From positions 42,657,335 through 42,721,334 of the forward strand of contig NC_134018.1 of the NCBI RefSeq assembly GCF_040712315.1: DNA of 64,000 nt, given 5' to 3'. The notes under the pieces are model-generated. The model did no database searches. It was not told where the DNA came from and worked only from the letters and a program-made list of their open reading frames with translations. Below, one piece after another: positions 35,587 through 47,557 of this stretch. The DNA comes from Castanea sativa (Eukaryota > Streptophyta > Magnoliopsida > Fagales > Fagaceae). Each line of letters begins with the position of its first letter. The first letter of the stretch is position 1. The position numbers and the translations under genes were made by a program.

Positions 35587-37567
35587 TGTTGAAATATTAA
35601 ATTTTCAACCCAAAAAAAAAATGGTTACTTAAAAAAAACAATAATGTCCAAGCAAGATTTATCAAAAAATATAAATTTTGGACAAGCTCGCAAGACAAAT
35701 GCCCTTCAAAATTAACAAAAGTAATTAAAAACAAATGGTGCAAAAAAATAACAATAAAGGAAGATGTTAATATATATATGGTAGTTGTAATTAAAAACAA
35801 CAACCCACACTCACATCACGTGAGTGGAGTTGTTTATGGTAGTACTGCCACATTGTAATGTCACATCCCTATTTTTAATATAAAAAAAAAAAGAGATAAT
35901 GATAAGATGAAAGTGGGACGTGTGGCTGGACAACTTCCTGCCACACGCACCACTCAAGCAGTTCCCAAAAAAAAAGCATTGCACCTGAAATTTAGCCACA
36001 GCTATACCAAAAGCTAGTGCAGCACTTTCTTTGCAGTTTTGGCCCGTGAAGTGATCAGTTAAGAGAAAAAATAGAAGAAAACTGCTTCGAAGATCCTCTA
36101 TAAATTTAAGAGGAACACGTAAAAAAAAAAAAAAAAAAAGAGGAGACACGCTAAAAAAGAAAGAAAGGTAGATTCACAAAAAGAGAGCAATTACACAGCA
36201 AAAGGCATAGAGAGAAGAGAAAAAAAGAGAGGCACAGGCAGAGAGAAACATCAAGCAGAGAAAAAATAAATAGTATAGGTTTGTATGTGGGATTTCATCA
36301 ATCCCTTTCTTTCTCTAAATCTCTCTATCTCTTTCTCAAATATGAATTTTTGCTTGGTAATGCAAATAGGATCGAGTTTCATGAGGAGTTCCTAACTCCA
36401 TCCATGAAGCTTTAAATACGAGTCCTTGACTCGTAACTCTTATTTGTACATTACCAAATAAAAATTCTCTCAAAATTGTGGTGTAAATGTCTTCTTTAGT
36501 TGGAGTCCTTGACTCTACCCCATCAATGGAGTCTTTGACTCTACCCCATTAATGGAACCCTTGACTCTATTAAACTAATGGAGTCCTAGACCCTACCAAT
36601 TTAATTGGAGTCCTTGACTCTAGTCCTTGACTCTACAAAAATAATGGAGTCCTTGACTCTACCCCATCAATGGAGTCCTTGACTCTTTTAAATTTTTGGA
36701 GTCTTTATTCTAATTTTATTTAGTGGAGTCCTTGACTTCATCATATTAATCATGACAAATTCTTTGGGATTATTAATTCCTTAATCAAAATTAGAGTTAA
36801 TAATTCCTAAAATAAAATGACCATAAAAATTGATTTAAGGAAAATCTCCAATTCCAAATATGTTCACAATGATTAAATTGCTTCAAATGAGTTTTTCTTT
36901 CCCTTAATTAAATTTGGGAATTTCAATCAAATTCCTACAAAGAAGCAAATGAAAGAAAAGAAAAATTGCTTGGACATTTAATTTCTCAAAGAATAGAATC
37001 CTTGGTTCAATTTCCATAAAATTATGGTCCATAACTTACCCTTGAGATTAAAATCAATTATCTCACCCAAATTCAAAAAAATATGTCAATGCTTAATTAA
37101 ACACCAAGTATTGACTCAAAGGTCCATCACTTAAAATTGGACAAAGCCATATTTGAGACTTTAAATTTAAGATCTCAAATTAAGAACTACGAAGTGGCTT
37201 GATCCCCGCCAAGGGTACGTAGGCAACCTAAACAAATTATTAGGTGCAGCCACAAATAAATAAAAACACATATCCCCTCAAACATAAAAATAGATAAACT
37301 CATGTACAAAGATAACGTGGTTGGAATCAAAGGGTTTTCCCTTGAAATAAAGGGTTGTAATTAAGAGATACATTATCTTGAATGGGCACAACTTACATCA
37401 ATAAAACTGATACGCCCAAAGGCCTATGAGTGAAATTATGTTTAATGAATTCTAAAACATAAGTTGACGACGTTTGTTAAACATAAGTTGACGATGTTTG
37501 TTAAACATAATTTGACAACGTTTGTTAAACATAATCTAACAATCATTGTTAACAATTTTCGTCAACA
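35587..37567 (+). repeat. 5' LTR of gag-protease element
   Basis: 1981 bp. It contains a minisatellite of TGGAGTCCTTGACTCTACC units (36498-36740) and, at the inner end, four copies of an AACATAAGTTGACGA-type unit (37460-37555). Confidence 0.9.
36498..36740. repeat. minisatellite in LTR, about 26-30 bp units
   Basis: About nine units built on TGGAGTCCTTGACTCTA followed by variable CCCCATCAA or AAATTAA-like spacers. The partner array in the 3' LTR (42545-42850) has a different number of units. Confidence 0.9.
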
Positions 37568-37675
37568 TGATTTTTGGCACGCCCAGTGGGACCCATTCTC
37601 CTTTTCATCTCCAACTATGTTACTTATACATTTGATTTAATACGTTCTACTTTTGCATTGTGCATAGCTCTACTG

Positions 37676-40582
37676 ATGGCTCCCCAAGTTACTGTTTACT
37701 TCCATAAGCTTCCTGCAACAGCACGAGGAGCAAGTGGTTGTCGCATGACAATTGCCCTTGGTCGCCCTTCCATCAAACTTGAAGTATCAAATGATGAATG
37801 CATCGCTAACATCCAATTTTCGTCAATTTCAAAGACCTCAAAGAATAGAAGGGCAAGGAATAGCGCTAAAGCTAAGAAATCCCAAACCAAGGGTCCAAAT
37901 GTGAATGACTCTGACAATATGGGTACAGCCCCAATGCCTCTCCCTATCCAAATTATGATTGGCTCCATCCTAATCACGTTGGGGATAACTGAGTCGGTAA
38001 TGATGACTTCAATTGAAGAAAGGGAAGCAAGTCCTCTTGAAACCCCGAAGCTTAAGGTTTCCAAGAAACCTACCAAGGCTTCAAAGAATGCGTCATCACT
38101 AAAGCAAAAGGTGACTTCTCAACCAAAGATAATGCGACCTTGCATTTTTTAATCAGCTTCACCCAAGTGTGATCTTGTTTTCAAAGGGAAAGAAGTAGCC
38201 ATGGACATTGATGCATTGCCACCAACCAAGCAAGGTCCTAGAAAAAGGGTAAGGAGAGAAGAAAGCCAAATTTCTGAATTATTTGATCACTTTCTGCTAA
38301 TGGCTCTTTGTGCTGAACAATCGAAAAGGGCCAAGTCAAACTTGGAGGTTCAAAAATAGGCATTCTTCTCAGGCTATTTGTTGGCAAAAGAAGAAAATTT
38401 TGGATTAGGGACAAGTTCAAAGCACAAAAATGTGACAAATATTTGTGAAGAGGTTAATAAGCCACCAAGGCTTTACTCAGGTCCTATCACACGCTCTAGG
38501 GCTCGCCTTATGTCCCAATCCATCATCGACGATTCATCAATCTCCACCACTTCTTCCGATACTATGGAAACACAAAGTGATTTTCATAGTCCACTATATG
38601 GAGATTCAGAGTCTATTTTTCAAGAAGAAGACTTTCCAGAAATTCTAATAAACCAATTTGGCAAAGTGTTAAAGATCTCAGATGAAAGTGACTCTGAAGA
38701 CATGCTGGTTCTAGTAACTAGCACCATAAATTTAGAAGAGCAACTTGAAGAGTTGCAAAGGAAACTCATTGAAAAAGATGCCGAAATAGAATCCTTGGCA
38801 GCCCAAGCAGCATCTCAAGCAAGTACATCTGCTCGAACCCATGTGCCTACAGCCGAAGAAGGGCACACATCATCTAGTTCTATAACACTAGATGAATTAA
38901 AGACACTCATAGCTGAGGGAATCAAAGAATTTCAGGCATCTATTGATTTACCCGTTCGTGGGTGTTGAAAGCCTTATCCAGCTCATTATGATACTGTTCC
39001 ATTCCCAACCAGTTATCAAAAACCAAACTTTGAGAAATTTGATGGTTTGACCGATTCCCCTCAAGAACATTTGACACATTTCTATTCGGCTTGTGGAGAA
39101 TTTGCTTTGACAAATGCCTTGTTGATAATACAGTTCGTGCAATCTCTCAAGGGTTCCACATTTACTTGGTACACCCAATTACAACCAGGGTCAATCCATA
39201 CGTGGGATGATTTACAAAGGGCTTTTCTTGCCCAATTTGTAAGTTCAAAGAAAAAGGTGTTAATCATTGATTTAGCCGATGCTTGACAAAAGTCAAATGA
39301 AAGTGTCAATGACTTCATTACAAGATGGAGAAGCCTAAATCTCCAATGTTCTGAAAAGTTGACTGAACAATCTACAATACAAATGTGTTCAAACAATCTC
39401 TTACCAGAGATTGCCACGTTCATAGGGACTGTAGAACCTCAGAGTTTTGATGCATTGGTATCTAAAGCAAGCAATGTTGAAAGACAAATTGCCCAACAAA
39501 AGAGTACCACGCAAAGGGGGTGTAATTTAGAAGAAAAAGATACATAAGGGAAAAAGCCCCAAAATAATGGAGAAGTAATGGCTACCTTTATCAATAATGG
39601 AAGGCAAAATGGAAAAGGTAAGGAAGGCTCAAAAAAGCTCACTCTTGAAGAAAAAAAGAAAACAAAATACTCATTCCATGATGATGATGTGGAAGGGATT
39701 TTTAATGAGTTGATGAAAGAAAAAGCAATACAACTCCCTGAGCCTAAAAGACCTTTTGAAGTTGATAAGATAGATGACCCTAAATATTGTCGCTACCATC
39801 GAATCATTAGCCATCCTCTATCAGAATGCTATATCTTGAAGAATATAATTTAGAAAATGATAAATGATGGTGAAATCAAGGTAGATAGTTCCTCTCGAGC
39901 ACCAACTGTTGCATCAATTTGCATTTCCTTGCTTGAGGAGGAACCAAAGTCCACTTTGCCTTGCCCACTGGGGGCAAAACCAAATAATGTTGGAAAGATC
40001 AAAAAGACTCTTAATGTCAAGGCCGAGTCAAGCAGTCTCCCAAATTTGTATGAGCTTATGACTGAAGCAAAATTAGACTTTTGGGAAAATTCCTCTAAAG
40101 ATGGAAATGAAGAAGAATGGCAAACATATATTGGTAAGAAATCCAAGAAAATGGCTAAAAGACCATTACCAATCATTATACCCTTTGAGAAGTCAGGAAT
40201 CAAAATCCATGGAAGGAAGGATTCCAAGAAAAACAAGAAGAAAAAGAAGAACACTCAAGAGAAAAGCATGAGTTTAGAGGAAGAAAAATATATTCAATCT
40301 GAGAGAATGCCAATAACTTTAGTTGAATATCTTCCTAAGGGATTTCTTCAAAATCATTCCGAGGATGAGATGAAAGAGGAATTTGTGCAATGTTGCATGG
40401 TTTCAATTGATCACAATGAACGAGAGGTAGATGAAGTGACTTTGCTTTCAAGCCAACACTTGTCATTACCACAAAAGAAAAAATTAAACCAAAATGCAAA
40501 AGATGATGCTTCTAAAGGGAAGGAAGGCAATTCCTCACAACCTTGTCACCTAGACTATGTGTTTCATGTTCGGCATGCATAA
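37676..40582 (+). pseudogene. gag of the gag-protease element
   Basis: One frame runs from ATG 37676 to 40582. It has a Ser/Lys-rich N-terminal part, then a coiled-coil stretch (LEEQLEELQRKLIEKDAEI) and a retrotransposon gag core (FEKFDGLTDSPQEHLTHFY, FTWYTQLQPGSIHTWDDL, FITRWRSLNLQC), and a zinc-binding-like CRYHRIISHPLSEC. In-frame stops: TAA 38150, TAG 38357, TGA 38966, TGA 39284, TAA 39545 and TAG 39851. It then continues as a Lys/Glu-rich linker. A frameshift separates it from the protease. Non-functional. Confidence 0.85.
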
Positions 40583-40646
40583 TGTTTAGTGATGAGGACC
40601 TCCAGCTTGGGAAAAAATTTCAGAATCAATTTTTTTATATGTCAAG

Positions 40647-41057
40647 GGCACAATTGGAGATGAATGGTTATCAAGAATCCTATTGGATTACGGATCAACT
40701 GTAAATCTTCTCCCTTAGAAGACATTCAAAGTAATGGGCATGAATTCCAAACAATTGTCCTCATCCAACTTGACCATTCAAAGCTTCAACCAAGTTGGAC
40801 AAAGAGCCATGGGAAGCATCTCATTAAAGGTGGAAATAGGAGAATTGTATTCTGAAGCTCTTTTCCACGTAATTGATGTCGATACTTCCTACAATGTGTT
40901 GTTGGGACGCCCTTGGGTACACACTTATGGCATAATCAGTTCTACACTTCATCAATGCTTTAAACTTTGCACTGAAGATGGAAATGTGAAAATGGTGTAC
41001 ACTGATCCTAACCCTTTTGTGGGAGAAGAGGCGAATTATCTTGATGCCAAATTTTAA
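40647..41057 (+). pseudogene. retroviral-type aspartic protease of the gag-protease element
   Basis: The active-site region reads LLDYGSTVNLLP, where the usual D-S/T-G has Tyr in second position, followed by an ALFHVIDVDTSYNVLLGRPWV block typical of Ty3/Gypsy proteases. A TAG at 40716-40718 interrupts it. The frame is +1 relative to gag. Nothing resembling RT follows before the 3' LTR at 41650. Confidence 0.8.
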
Positions 41058-41187
41058 GCAACGACCATCCTTATGCATCCATCCCAAAACAAGGATACTG
41101 AGGAAGAAGGGTGAGGAACAATGTGTTTACCCTTGTGTAAATGAGAAGTTCATTAAACAACTCTAACAAAAAAAAAAAAAAAAAAAG

Positions 41188-41310
41188 CCCGCTAGGTTGA
41201 AAACCTTTTTATAAGGCGGCCTAGGCAAAAAGTTAGGGCACAAAAAAAAAAAAGCCCGCTAGGTTGAAAACCTTTTTATAAGACGGCCTAGGCAAAAGTT
41301 AGGGCGCACC
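41188..41310 (+). repeat. two-copy direct repeat before the 3' LTR
   Basis: An AAAAAGCCCGCTAGGTTGAAAACC unit with CGGCCTAGGCAAAA occurs twice, about 66 bp apart, each bracketed by A-runs. It lies in the untranslated region after the protease. Confidence 0.85.
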
Positions 41311-41649
41311 AAAAAAAAAAATCTATCCCCTTGAACTACGTGTTGACTTGATCCCCTTTCGGGTACGTAGGCAGCTTAGTATCATTTACTAAGTTCAGTC
41401 ACATCTCAAAAAAAAAAAAAAACTTTTCCCACCAAATAAGTGATCAATCTTATGCATGCAAGAAATTTGCTTAAGTATAAAGTGCAAATCAATGTTCAAA
41501 CAAAGAATCAAAAAAAAAAAATCAAGAAGCCAAATGAATATGCCACTTGGGACTTCGAATTCAATGGAGGTTCCAAATCACACCCAAAAAAAAAATATAT
41601 GAGTGTCACGCAAGAATCATCATCGTTCTCGCATGACACTCAAGGGCAC

Positions 41650-43637
41650 TGTTGAAATATTAAATTTTCAACCAAAAAAAAAATGGTTACTTAAAAAAAA
41701 CAATAATGTCCAAGCAAGATTTATCAAAAAATATAAATTATGGACAAGCTCACAAGACAAATGCCCTTCAAAATTAACAAAAGTAATTAAAAACAAATGG
41801 TGCAAAAAAAATAATAAAGGAAGATGTTAATATATATATATATATATATCACAACAACGCACACTCACATCACGTGAGTGGAGTTGCTTATGGTAGTACC
41901 GCCACATTGTAATGTCACATCCCTATTTAAAAAAAAAAAAAGAAGAAGTGATAATGATAAGATGAAAGTGGGACGTGTGGCTGGACAACTTCCTGCCACA
42001 CACACCACTCAAGCAGTTCCCAAAAAAAAAGCATTGCACCTGAAATTTAGCCACAACTATACCGAAAGCTAGTGTAGCACTTTCTTTGCAGTTTTGGCCC
42101 ATGAAGTGATCAGTTAAGAGAAAAAATAGAAGAAAACTGCTTCGAAGATCCTCTATAAATTTGAGAGGAACACGTAAAAAAAAAAAAGAGAGGAGACACG
42201 CTAAAAAAAAAAAAAGGCAAATTCACAAAAAGTAAGCAATTACACAGCAAAAGGCATAGAGAGAAGAGAAAAAAAGAGAGGCACAGGCAGAGAGAAACAT
42301 CAAGCAAAGAAAAAATAAATAGTATAGGTTTGTATGTGGGATTTCGTCAATCCCTTTCTTTCTCTAAATCTCTCTATCTCTTTCTCAAATATGAATTTTT
42401 GCTTGGTAATGCAAATAGGATCGAGTTTTATGAGGAGTTCCTAACTCCATCCATGAAGCTTTAAATACGAGTCCTTGACTCGTAACTCTTATTTGTACAT
42501 TACCAAATAAAAATTCTCTCAAAATTGTGGTGTAATGTCTTCTTTAATTGGAGTCCTTGATTCTACCCCATCAATGGAGTCCTTAACTCTACCCCATTAA
42601 TGGAGCCCTTGACTCTATTAAACTAATGGAGTCCTTGACTCTACCACTTTAATTGGAGTCCTTGACTCTACTTCGTCAATGGAGTTTTTGACTCTACAAA
42701 AATAATGGAGTCTTGACTCTACCCCATTAATGGAGTCCTTGACTCTACCCATCAATGGAGTCCTTGACTCTACCCCATCAATGGAGTCCTTGACTCTTTT
42801 AAATTATGGAGTCCTTACTCTAATTTTATTTAGTGGAGTCCTTGACTTCATCATATTAATCATGACAAATTCTTTGGGATTATTAATTCCTTAATCAAAA
42901 TTAGAGTTAATAATTCCTAAAATAAAATGACCATAAAAATTGATTTAAGGAAAATCTCCAATTCCAAATATGTTCACAATGATTAAATTGCTTCAAATGA
43001 GTTTTTCTTTCCCTTAATTAAATTTGGGAATTTCAATCAAATTCCTACAAAGAAGCAAATGAAAGAAAAGAAAAATTGCTTGGACATTTAATTTCTCAAA
43101 GAATAGAATCCTTGGTTCAATTTCCATAAAATTATGGTCCATAACTTACCCTTGAGATTAAAATCAATTATCTCACCCAAATTCAAAAAAATATGTCAAT
43201 GCTTAATTAAACACCAAGTATTGACTCAAAGGTCCATCACTTAAAATTGGACAAAGCCATATTTGAGACTTTAAATTTAAGATCTCAAATTAAGAACTAC
43301 GAAGTGGCTTGATCCCCGCCAAGGGTATGTAGGCAACCTAAACAAATTATTAGGTGCAGCTACAAATAAATAAAAACACATATCCCCTCAAACATAAAAA
43401 TAGATAAACTCATGTACAAAGATAACGTGGTTGGAATCAAAGGGTTTTCCCTTGAAATAAAGGGTTGTAATTAAGAGATACATTATCTTGAATGAGCACT
43501 ACTCACATCAATAAAACTCATACGCCCAAAGCAAGGAAGTCAATACCGTACCGGAGGCTGTACCGGTTTGGCCACCGGTACGATATATTTCGGATACCGG
43601 TCAATACCGGTGTACCGTTTCGGGTTTACCGCTATTT

Positions 43638-43671
<34 letters not shown>

Positions 43672-44259
43672 TCTTAAGAACCATGTTTATAAACATATAA
43701 TATTTCACTTATATTATAGTAAATATAAAATTTTATTATAAAACATTACCTCAATTCAGAACAAATTATTCATAGTTTTAGACTTTAGTATCAAATAAAA
43801 GAAAAAAAAAAACACAATATAAAAAATAGAAAGCTTAGTTGTTCATTGCATACTAAGAAAACAAATAATACTAAGAAGTTAATGTAAATAAGTTACCATT
43901 ATGCCTTTACAAAAATTCAAAAATTACAAAACTAAAAAAAAAAAAAGCTTTTTTCTGTACCGGCCGGTACGCCTGGTACCGGCCGGTATTGCCCAAAATT
44001 AGCCGGTATGGCCGGTACGCGGCCGGTACGGCCGGTATTTTTTCCGGTACAATATAGAAGTGTACCGGTACCGATGCACTGGCCGGTACAGTATGTACCG
44101 GCCTGTACCGGTACGGTATCGGCCACACTGGCCCAAAGGCCTATGAGTGAAATTATGTTTGATGAATTGTTAAACATAAGTTGACGATGTTTGTTAAACA
44201 TAATTTGACAACTTTGTTAAACATAATCTAACAATCATTGTTAACAATTTTCGTCAACA
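41650..44259 (+). repeat. 3' LTR of gag-protease element
   Basis: About 2003 bp after removal of the nested 43532-44130 element and its duplicated 8 bp; collinear with the 5' LTR. The TGGAGTCCTTGACTC array (42545-42850) and the end repeat differ in unit number from the 5' LTR. Confidence 0.9.
43532..44130. mobile_element. 599-bp hAT-like non-autonomous element nested in the 3' LTR
   Basis: GCCCAAAG flanks both sides (43524-43531 and 44131-44138), an 8-bp duplication as in hAT elements. The 5' LTR has a single uninterrupted copy at that place. Ends read CAAGGAAGTCAATACCGTAC and, in reverse complement, CAGTGTGGCCGATACCGTAC, so the inverted repeats are imperfect with CA ends. Inside, ACCGGTAC and GGCCGGTAC words are repeated many times near both ends, with a (CA)n run at 43642-43668. 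No coding region. Confidence 0.85.
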
Positions 44260-44264
44260 ATCGG

Positions 44265-45460
44265 ACTTGTAAAAACTACGCCAAATTGCATGAGAGAAGG
44301 GAGCAACATCATAATTGCATCTTACAATGGAAAATATAAGTTAATTATTAGGATCATTTGATCATCATATTTTCTTTACTTATTTGTAATTAAGTAGTAG
44401 ATAAAGGCCTCCCAACAAGCCCTGGCCGCATGTATGGCTACAGAAAGTAATAGGCCTGGATATTATTGGATGACAACCAAATTAGCTATTTAGGAATCTG
44501 TTCAATACCAGCTATACCGTCTATACATCAATAAAGCTTCTTGAAATAGATAAATTGAAAATTTTGAAATTAAATACAAATTTGAAAAAGTGAAGGCACA
44601 AAAGGCTACCAGTGAAAATGGAAGAACGGGGCAAACTTTTAACTTGCTAAAAAAATAAAATTTTCTTGTTGAACCATGAAGTTTTCAATCGTCAGTCCAT
44701 CCTGCATTTGGTCAAAAAGTTTACAACTTCAATGGCTTCGCCTCCAATCTAAGCATTCTTTTATCTTGGGATTATTGGTGTGAATCTTTCTTCATCTCTA
44801 CTTGTTTGTCCCCTCTTGACCAATATTCATTTTCTTGTGTAACAAAAGGCTATTCTTTGATCTTAAATACTTTTTTCGGTTTGCATTTTCGGATTTAGCT
44901 TCTAATCTCATGTACTATTCCCAAATGAAAGAGACGTGCCATTGTTTTCTCATATTTAAGACTCTTTTTTATTGGTTGTAATTTGTTAATGATTTGTGAC
45001 TTCTTTAATAGTGGTCAATTGCCAATGGCCTGTTGACCTAGTGGCACTGGCACCTCCACCCTAATATGAGTAAACTACCGATTCAATCCCTTGGTGTCTT
45101 CACCTAGGGGAAAAAAAGTTGTCAAATCCTCCCTTGCAATTCCTACTAATCTGTACCCAAGCCTTAAAGTCCTAGCTGGAACCAATATTTCCAGGCTACA
45201 GAGAGACCAATTCTCTCTACTAAAAAGTTGGCTGCACCATTTTTATGCAGGGTCTGCACAATTCTATGTTTTGGTAATCTACATATTTCATAAACCTGAT
45301 TGGCATGCTATTAGAATAATCATAGAGAGGCCCCAGGGAATAAATCGATAATGCTAAAATGAATATGTAAATCTTAGTTAGAAGACTGTTAGACATGCTG
45401 GTCAACTTGATCAAAATCATGATTTAAAATATTGAGGAGTTAAGTAGTTATTTACTTGGA
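44265..45460. other. remaining intron of gene A, with possible SINE
   Basis: No exon is visible. At 45027-45130 GTTGACCTAGTGGCACTGG and GATTCAATCCC look like A- and B-boxes of a tRNA-derived SINE, without a clear tail or duplication. The rest is plain AT-rich intron. Confidence 0.4.
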
Positions 45461-46203
45461 GCAGCGTAACCAATTGAACCTTTTAGTCCAAACGTGCTAG
45501 TTTGACTTTGAGACATCATTGGTTGAGGAAAGGAAGGAGCCTTGCCAAGCCAAAGTCACTAATGTGAGCAATCATGTCATTGTCAAGAAGAACATTGCTT
45601 GACTTTAAATCACAGTGAATGATTGGTCTTTTACAGTGTTCATGAAGATAATGTAATGCAGAAGCAACATCAATTGCAATATTTAGTCTTTGAATAAGGT
45701 TCAAATTTGTTGATTGATTTTCATTGTCTATATATGGATGCCACCACTTCTCTAAGCTTCCATTCGCCATGAAATCAAACACTAGAGCTTTGAATTCATT
45801 ACCATTGTAGTCTATGCAGGAGCAACAAGTTAAGGTTTTAACAAGATTCTGATGCCAAATATTTCTTAACACATTGCATTCAGCAATGAAACTCTTGGAA
45901 GCTCCTTTCCGTTGAAGGTTCAAGACCTTTACAGCAACTATCATTTCTTCTTGATCAAGATTTCCTATTCCTCTATATATAGGGCCAAAACTACCACATC
46001 CAATTAGATTGTCAAGAGAGAATCCACCTGTCACCCGATAGAGCCTCCTGTATGAAAATTTTGAAATGAGGTCAGTAACTGAGAGTGTAGAAGATGATTT
46101 TTTTTTTTCCTGCAATAGAGAAAAAGAAATAGTGAAGAAAAAATGATGAAAAAAATCCTACAAACAATTATAACTCTAAATTTGAAAGCTTGGGATTTTC
46201 CAT

Positions 46204-46438
46204 TGTAACACCAGAAAAAAAAAATATCACAAATATATCTGATTACTAAATATATGATGTATTTTATTTAATTGTTTTTAGCTATATTGATTCAAAGTAA
46301 AGAATAAAGAATTTCCACAAATACATATGAGCATTGAATATAAGATTTATTTTATTTAATTGTTTTTTTTTTGGCTATATTGATTTAAAAGTAAAGAATA
46401 TAGAAATATCACATATATATTTAAATACTGAATATATG

Positions 46439-46479
<41 letters not shown>

Positions 46480-47557
46480 TTGAACGAGATATATTTTTGG
46501 TTTGAACTATGATTTGATATGTATGATTATGGACAATCTAACTATAAATTGATTTTGATACCCAGCCAATGGGAGTCATTCATTAGTACTCTGATACCTA
46601 AACCAATTGGGATTATTCATTGATACTCTGATATCTAGCCAGTGGCGGTTATTCATTGGTATTCTAATACCCAGCTAAAGGGGGTTATTTATTGGTATTT
46701 AGATACCCAAACTAATAGAGGTTATTCTGGTTTGGGTTATTCATTGGTACTTTAATACTTAGCCAATGAGGGTTATCCATTGGTACTCTGATGCCCAGTC
46801 ATGGGGATATAGCATGACCATAGTCATAAGATTGTTAAGAATACGTATTACGTTTGAATATTGAACTGTTTTGAGTCCTTAAAACTGCATATGTGATTTT
46901 GGAAATGTTGAGTATTTAAACTATTTTGAGTCACTAAATTGTTTATGTGTTTTTGGAACCTATTGTAAATTATAGCTTTTGATATATGAAAAATTGACTA
47001 TTTTCTAAACCATCTATGATATATGATTAAAGTATGTGATCTACGTGCAACTTATTATTTTAAGACTATGAAACTTCTTCAGTTATTTTGAAAACACATA
47101 GTATATTATAATTTTTGAAAACACATATTACATCTTATACTTTACAGAGCTATTGCGCGATGGAACTTATTAGGATTTTGGTTACTTATTGAGTTGTCAA
47201 CTCACCCATTTTTCCCCTCCAGTTTCAGATTGTGAAGAATAGCAAGTTTGGGAGTTTTGATGTTGTGTTGTGAGTAGGAAAAGAAGCTCAATGATTTTGG
47301 GATTGGATGGTCTTCTAATAGTTTTATATTTATTGGCCAATTGGCATTATGTACATAAGGTTTGGATTTTGTTCCTATTAAATTATTGGAGATCTATTCA
47401 TAAATAAATTGTTGAGGTATTTTGGATTTATTTGATTTAATTTTTGCGGATAAATTTTAGTTGCTAAGAAGGCCTTGCACACTTATAGGGTGCTTATTTT
47501 ATAAGCGTACGGCAGTTGTCACATGCCTATCTTTATAGTTGGGTTCGGGGAGTGACA
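46204..47557 (+). mobile_element. solo LTR (1354 bp) in exon 1 of gene A
   Basis: It begins TGTAACACC and ends GGGAGTGACA, with TCCAT on both sides (46199-46203 and 47558-47562). Removing it rejoins the gene A region between the LRR cap (GNKKLCVGI...) and the TM segment. The interior has no ORF. The sequence CTCACCCATTTTTCCCC...GTTTCAG near 47205-47226 is of the kind found in chromovirus-type Gypsy LTRs, an impression only. Left by LTR-LTR recombination. Confidence 0.88.
46556..46805. repeat. ~40-bp minisatellite inside the solo LTR
   Basis: About six imperfect units of GGTTATTCATTGGTACTCTGA followed by TACCCAGCCAATGG-like text. Units differ at many positions. Confidence 0.85.

Larger units (their letters stand above)
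35587..44259 (+). mobile_element. gag-protease-only LTR retrotransposon in the intron of gene A (TR-GAG-like)
   Basis: Long LTRs, 35587-37567 (1981 bp) and 41650-44259 (2610 bp including a 599-bp nested element), begin TGTTGAAAT and end CGTCAACA. The flanks are GTCGG and ATCGG, a target duplication with one change. A primer site TGGCACGCCCAGTGGGA follows the left LTR at 37575-37591. The interior (about 4.1 kb) encodes gag and an aspartic protease but no RT, RNase H or integrase. The protease is followed by two copies of a GCCCGCTAGGTTGAAAACC unit and A-runs. It would need enzymes in trans. Its gag style is Gypsy-like. Confidence 0.9.

Noticed and set aside
36498..36740. Regular repeats that could suggest a CRISPR array
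   Set aside because: Units are direct minisatellite repeats with low-complexity spacers in a plant LTR; there is no cas gene and the organism is a eukaryote.
43492..43677. ORF with Arg/Tyr repeats at the edge of the hAT-like element
   Set aside because: It is the CCGGTAC repeats and a CA run read in frame.
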